From contig JAGLLG010000039.1 in NCBI GenBank assembly GCA_023140635.1, forward strand, positions 1 through 7,019: a DNA stretch of 7,019 bases, read 5' to 3'. The position numbers and the translations under genes are program-made. Below, one piece after another: positions 5,501-7,019 of the stretch. The notes beneath the pieces are model-generated. The model did no database searches. It was given only the letters and a program-made list of their open reading frames with translations, and was not told the DNA's origin. Position 1 is the first letter of the stretch. Each line of letters starts with the position of its first letter. This DNA comes from Candidatus Pacearchaeota archaeon (GTDB lineage Archaea > Nanobdellota > Nanobdellia > Pacearchaeales > GW2011-AR1).

Positions 5501-6029
5501 AAAAGATTATAAGCTTGAAATTGTGGGTAGTTTAATCGGTAATAGTCTTCATGCGAGGGCTTTGGCGAAGAAAATTAAAACAAATCCTATGATGATTTCT
5601 CGTAAGATTAAAGAATTGTGTGATTCAAATGTTTTTGATTATAAAGAGGAGGGTAAGAATAAAGTTTATTTTGTCAAAGATACTGCAGAGGCGAGAACGT
5701 ATATTAATATGGCAGAAAATTATAAGTTGATTAAAATTTTGGAGAGATGCCCCTTTTTAAGATTAGTTGTGGATGAAATTCAGAAAAATAAGAAGATTGG
5801 TTTGGCTATTCTTTTTGGTTCTCATGCTAAGGGTTTGGAAAGGAAAGATAGTGATGTTGATATTTACATCGAAACTCTTGACAGGAAAATAAAGAATGGG
5901 TTGGAATTGATAGATTCTAAGTTGAGTATTAAGATTGGAAAATATGATAAAAAAAATTTGTTGATTAAAGAGATTGAAAAAAATCATATTATATTAAAAG
6001 GGGTGGAGAGGTTTTATGACAAATTTTAA
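5493..6029 (+). CDS. wHTH-fused MNT-type nucleotidyltransferase (antitoxin-like)
   Basis: A 178-residue protein with two domains. Residues 5-65 form a winged helix-turn-helix of ArsR/MarR-like layout, with LHARALAKKI, then MISRKIKELCDSNVF as recognition helix and KVYFV as wing. Residues 75-178 form a minimal Pol-beta-type nucleotidyltransferase with the full GSx10DxD motif: G109-S110, then D121-V122-D123 (LFGSHAKG and DSDVDIYI). In MNT-HEPN systems such enzymes neutralise the HEPN partner, in studied cases by AMPylating a tyrosine. The third carboxylate common in active polymerase folds is not obvious after residue 123. The end HIILKGVERFY is typical of this group. Start 5493 is preferred to ATG 5484 because of the TATA spacing. 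The gene overlaps the HEPN gene by 14 bp. Its 3' part is very AT-rich compared with the ATPase gene. Autoregulation through 5475-5500 is likely. Confidence 0.87.
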   Translation: MSQKDYKLEIVGSLIGNSLHARALAKKIKTNPMMISRKIKELCDSNVFDYKEEGKNKVYFVKDTAEARTYINMAENYKLIKILERCPFLRLVVDEIQKNKKIGLAILFGSHAKGLERKDSDVDIYIETLDRKIKNGLELIDSKLSIKIGKYDKKNLLIKEIEKNHIILKGVERFYDKF

Positions 6030-6492
6030 GTTTTTTTTGAAGAGGCTGGAAAAAGAAGGAAGATTAATGTTAGTTGAGCCGAGCGAGGAGATGAAGACGG
6101 CTTATTTGGAAACGTCTAAAAAAGATTTTTTTGCGGCAAAGATTTTATTAGATCAGAATCTTCCAGATAAGGCCGTTCCGCATGTTTATTATGGGGTTTA
6201 TAACTTAGTTTTGGCGCTTTTGTTTAAGATTGGGATAAAGTGCGAAAACCATACGACTTCTATTTTTTTATTAAAAGAGTTGTTTGAATTGGATAATTCT
6301 TTTATGGAAAATGCCAAGAAGAAAAGAGTTGATGTTCAGTATTATGTTGATATCGATTTGACAAAAAAAGAGGTTTATGATTTAATTAATCAGGCAGAGG
6401 GATTTAGGGATATTTTATTGGATTTTATTTCGAAATTAACTAATGAGGATATTAGATTTTATAGAAATAAATTTATTAAGTTAATTGCTTAG
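6016..6492 (+). CDS. HEPN-domain protein (toxin-like partner of the MNT)
   Basis: A 158-residue all-helical HEPN protein of the UPF0332/PF05168-like type. Residues 26-47 match the first helix (MKTAYLETSKKDFFAAKILL). Residues 53-92 match the core helices with the YY-G-Y...ALL..G......H pattern (Y58, Y59, G73, H79). Toxic HEPN proteins are metal-independent RNases using an R-x4-6-H motif, often RX4HXY. Here the corresponding stretch is R104-V-D-V-Q-Y109-Y110, with Tyr where His would be, as in the R..aDY pattern of UPF0332-type members. RNase activity is thus uncertain, although a tyrosine that could be modified remains. ATG 6016 is supported by GGAG at 6005-6008, 7 bases upstream, and by the 14-bp overlap with the MNT gene, implying coupled translation. 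The next gene follows after 24 bp on the same strand. Confidence 0.85.
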   Translation: MTNFKFFLKRLEKEGRLMLVEPSEEMKTAYLETSKKDFFAAKILLDQNLPDKAVPHVYYGVYNLVLALLFKIGIKCENHTTSIFLLKELFELDNSFMENAKKKRVDVQYYVDIDLTKKEVYDLINQAEGFRDILLDFISKLTNEDIRFYRNKFIKLIA

Positions 6493-6516
6493 AATGTTAA
6501 TAAAAAGAAGTGAAAA

Positions 6517-7019
6517 ATGGTGACGACGGATGATATTTTGAAGAAGTATGGCTCGAAGATTGAGGGTCAGATGAAGAATTACGACGGAGGTAGTGGGCAG
6601 ACGAAAAAGTTTAGTAAAAGTTATAAGAAATTTCAGAAGGAGTCGATACATGAGTTTTCAAGTTATGAGCGATGGTGTAAGAGTCTTGGAAATTTTTTTA
6701 CCTTAAAGGTTGGAGAGAAGGATAAGGCACAGATTTCGCGAGCAATTGAAATTGCTCATTTGAATGTTAGTCCTTCTGAGGTTGTTGTTTTCTCGACGGT
6801 GCTTTTGTTTTTGACAATGTTCGGGGGGATGTTGTTATTTACTGGAATATGGTTAATTAGTGGTGCGTTTTCTTTGATGTTTTTGTTTTTTACTTTTCTT
6901 TTTGGTATCTTTTTGTTTCTTTATTCGTCGAAAACTCCCGAGCGTTTAGCGATGAAGTGGCGTTTGAAAGCTTCGTCTCAGATGGTTCCTGCAATTTTGT
7001 ATATTGTTATTTATATGAA
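6517..7019 (+). CDS. TadC/GspF-like pilus platform membrane protein, N-terminal part
   Basis: The frame opens at ATG 6517 and runs off the window after 167 codons, so the C-terminus is missing. Residues 1-88 are hydrophilic and charged, with SSYERWCKSLGNFF and ISRAIEIAHLNVSPSEV resembling the cytoplasmic start of archaeal T2SF proteins. Two long hydrophobic segments follow (about 89-113 and 114-138). They are followed by KTPERLAMKWRLKASSQMVP and a further hydrophobic run (AILYIVIYM), a stretch I associate with TadC/GspF-like proteins of DPANN archaea. Family members form the inner-membrane platform that the secretion ATPase drives, so the ATPase at 2998 is the expected partner. It begins 24 bp after HEPN with only weak Shine-Dalgarno-like AAGTGA (6508-6513) and no TATA box at leaderless distance. 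It is therefore probably in one transcript with MNT-HEPN. Confidence 0.8.
   Translation, partial: MVTTDDILKKYGSKIEGQMKNYDGGSGQTKKFSKSYKKFQKESIHEFSSYERWCKSLGNFFTLKVGEKDKAQISRAIEIAHLNVSPSEVVVFSTVLLFLTMFGGMLLFTGIWLISGAFSLMFLFFTFLFGIFLFLYSSKTPERLAMKWRLKASSQMVPAILYIVIYM

Overview
The window looks like a piece of a DPANN archaeal genome, most likely a Woesearchaeota/Pacearchaeota-type lineage. The support is compact AT-rich gene packing, archaeal TATA boxes about 27-28 bases upstream of leaderless start codons, an archaeal-style type II/IV secretion ATPase, and a TadC/GspF-like membrane protein carrying a KTPERLAMKWRLKASSQ-type segment. The lineage call rests on recall of families and was not searched.

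Layout. (1) Positions 5-1617, + strand: three adjacent paralogous multi-pass membrane proteins of unknown function. They share a first-helix signature ending in KS-x-VLG. An inverted repeat and a leaderless promoter lie between the first and second. (2) Positions 1642-2753, - strand: a two-gene operon of soluble coiled-coil proteins. One has a Pro/Gln-rich linker with internal repeats. (3) Positions 2754-2997: a divergent control region. It includes a 7-bp hairpin that displays the Shine-Dalgarno sequence of the next gene. (4) Positions 2998-5268, + strand: a 756-residue secretion ATPase with Walker A, Asp, Walker B and His boxes intact. (5) Positions 5269-5492: a possible small membrane-protein ORF without a normal start codon, then a strong TATA box and three half-sites spaced exactly 10 bp apart. 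(6) Positions 5493-6492: a wHTH-nucleotidyltransferase (MNT) overlapping a HEPN-domain gene, an MNT-HEPN toxin-antitoxin-like module. (7) Position 6517 to the window end: the N-terminal part of a TadC/GspF-like platform protein, cut by the window edge.

How the parts may work together. The ATPase and the TadC-like protein are the motor and inner-membrane platform expected of an archaeal type IV pilus-like or secretion machine. The membrane triplet and the two coiled-coil proteins surround this motor and are candidate accessory parts, but only position supports that. The MNT-HEPN pair sits between motor and platform genes that are usually adjacent. The platform gene starts 24 bp after HEPN with no clear promoter of its own, so it may be transcribed from the MNT promoter, whose half-site array overlaps the MNT start codon. 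This coupling of a toxin-antitoxin-like switch to a pilus/secretion platform is the most interesting feature of the window.
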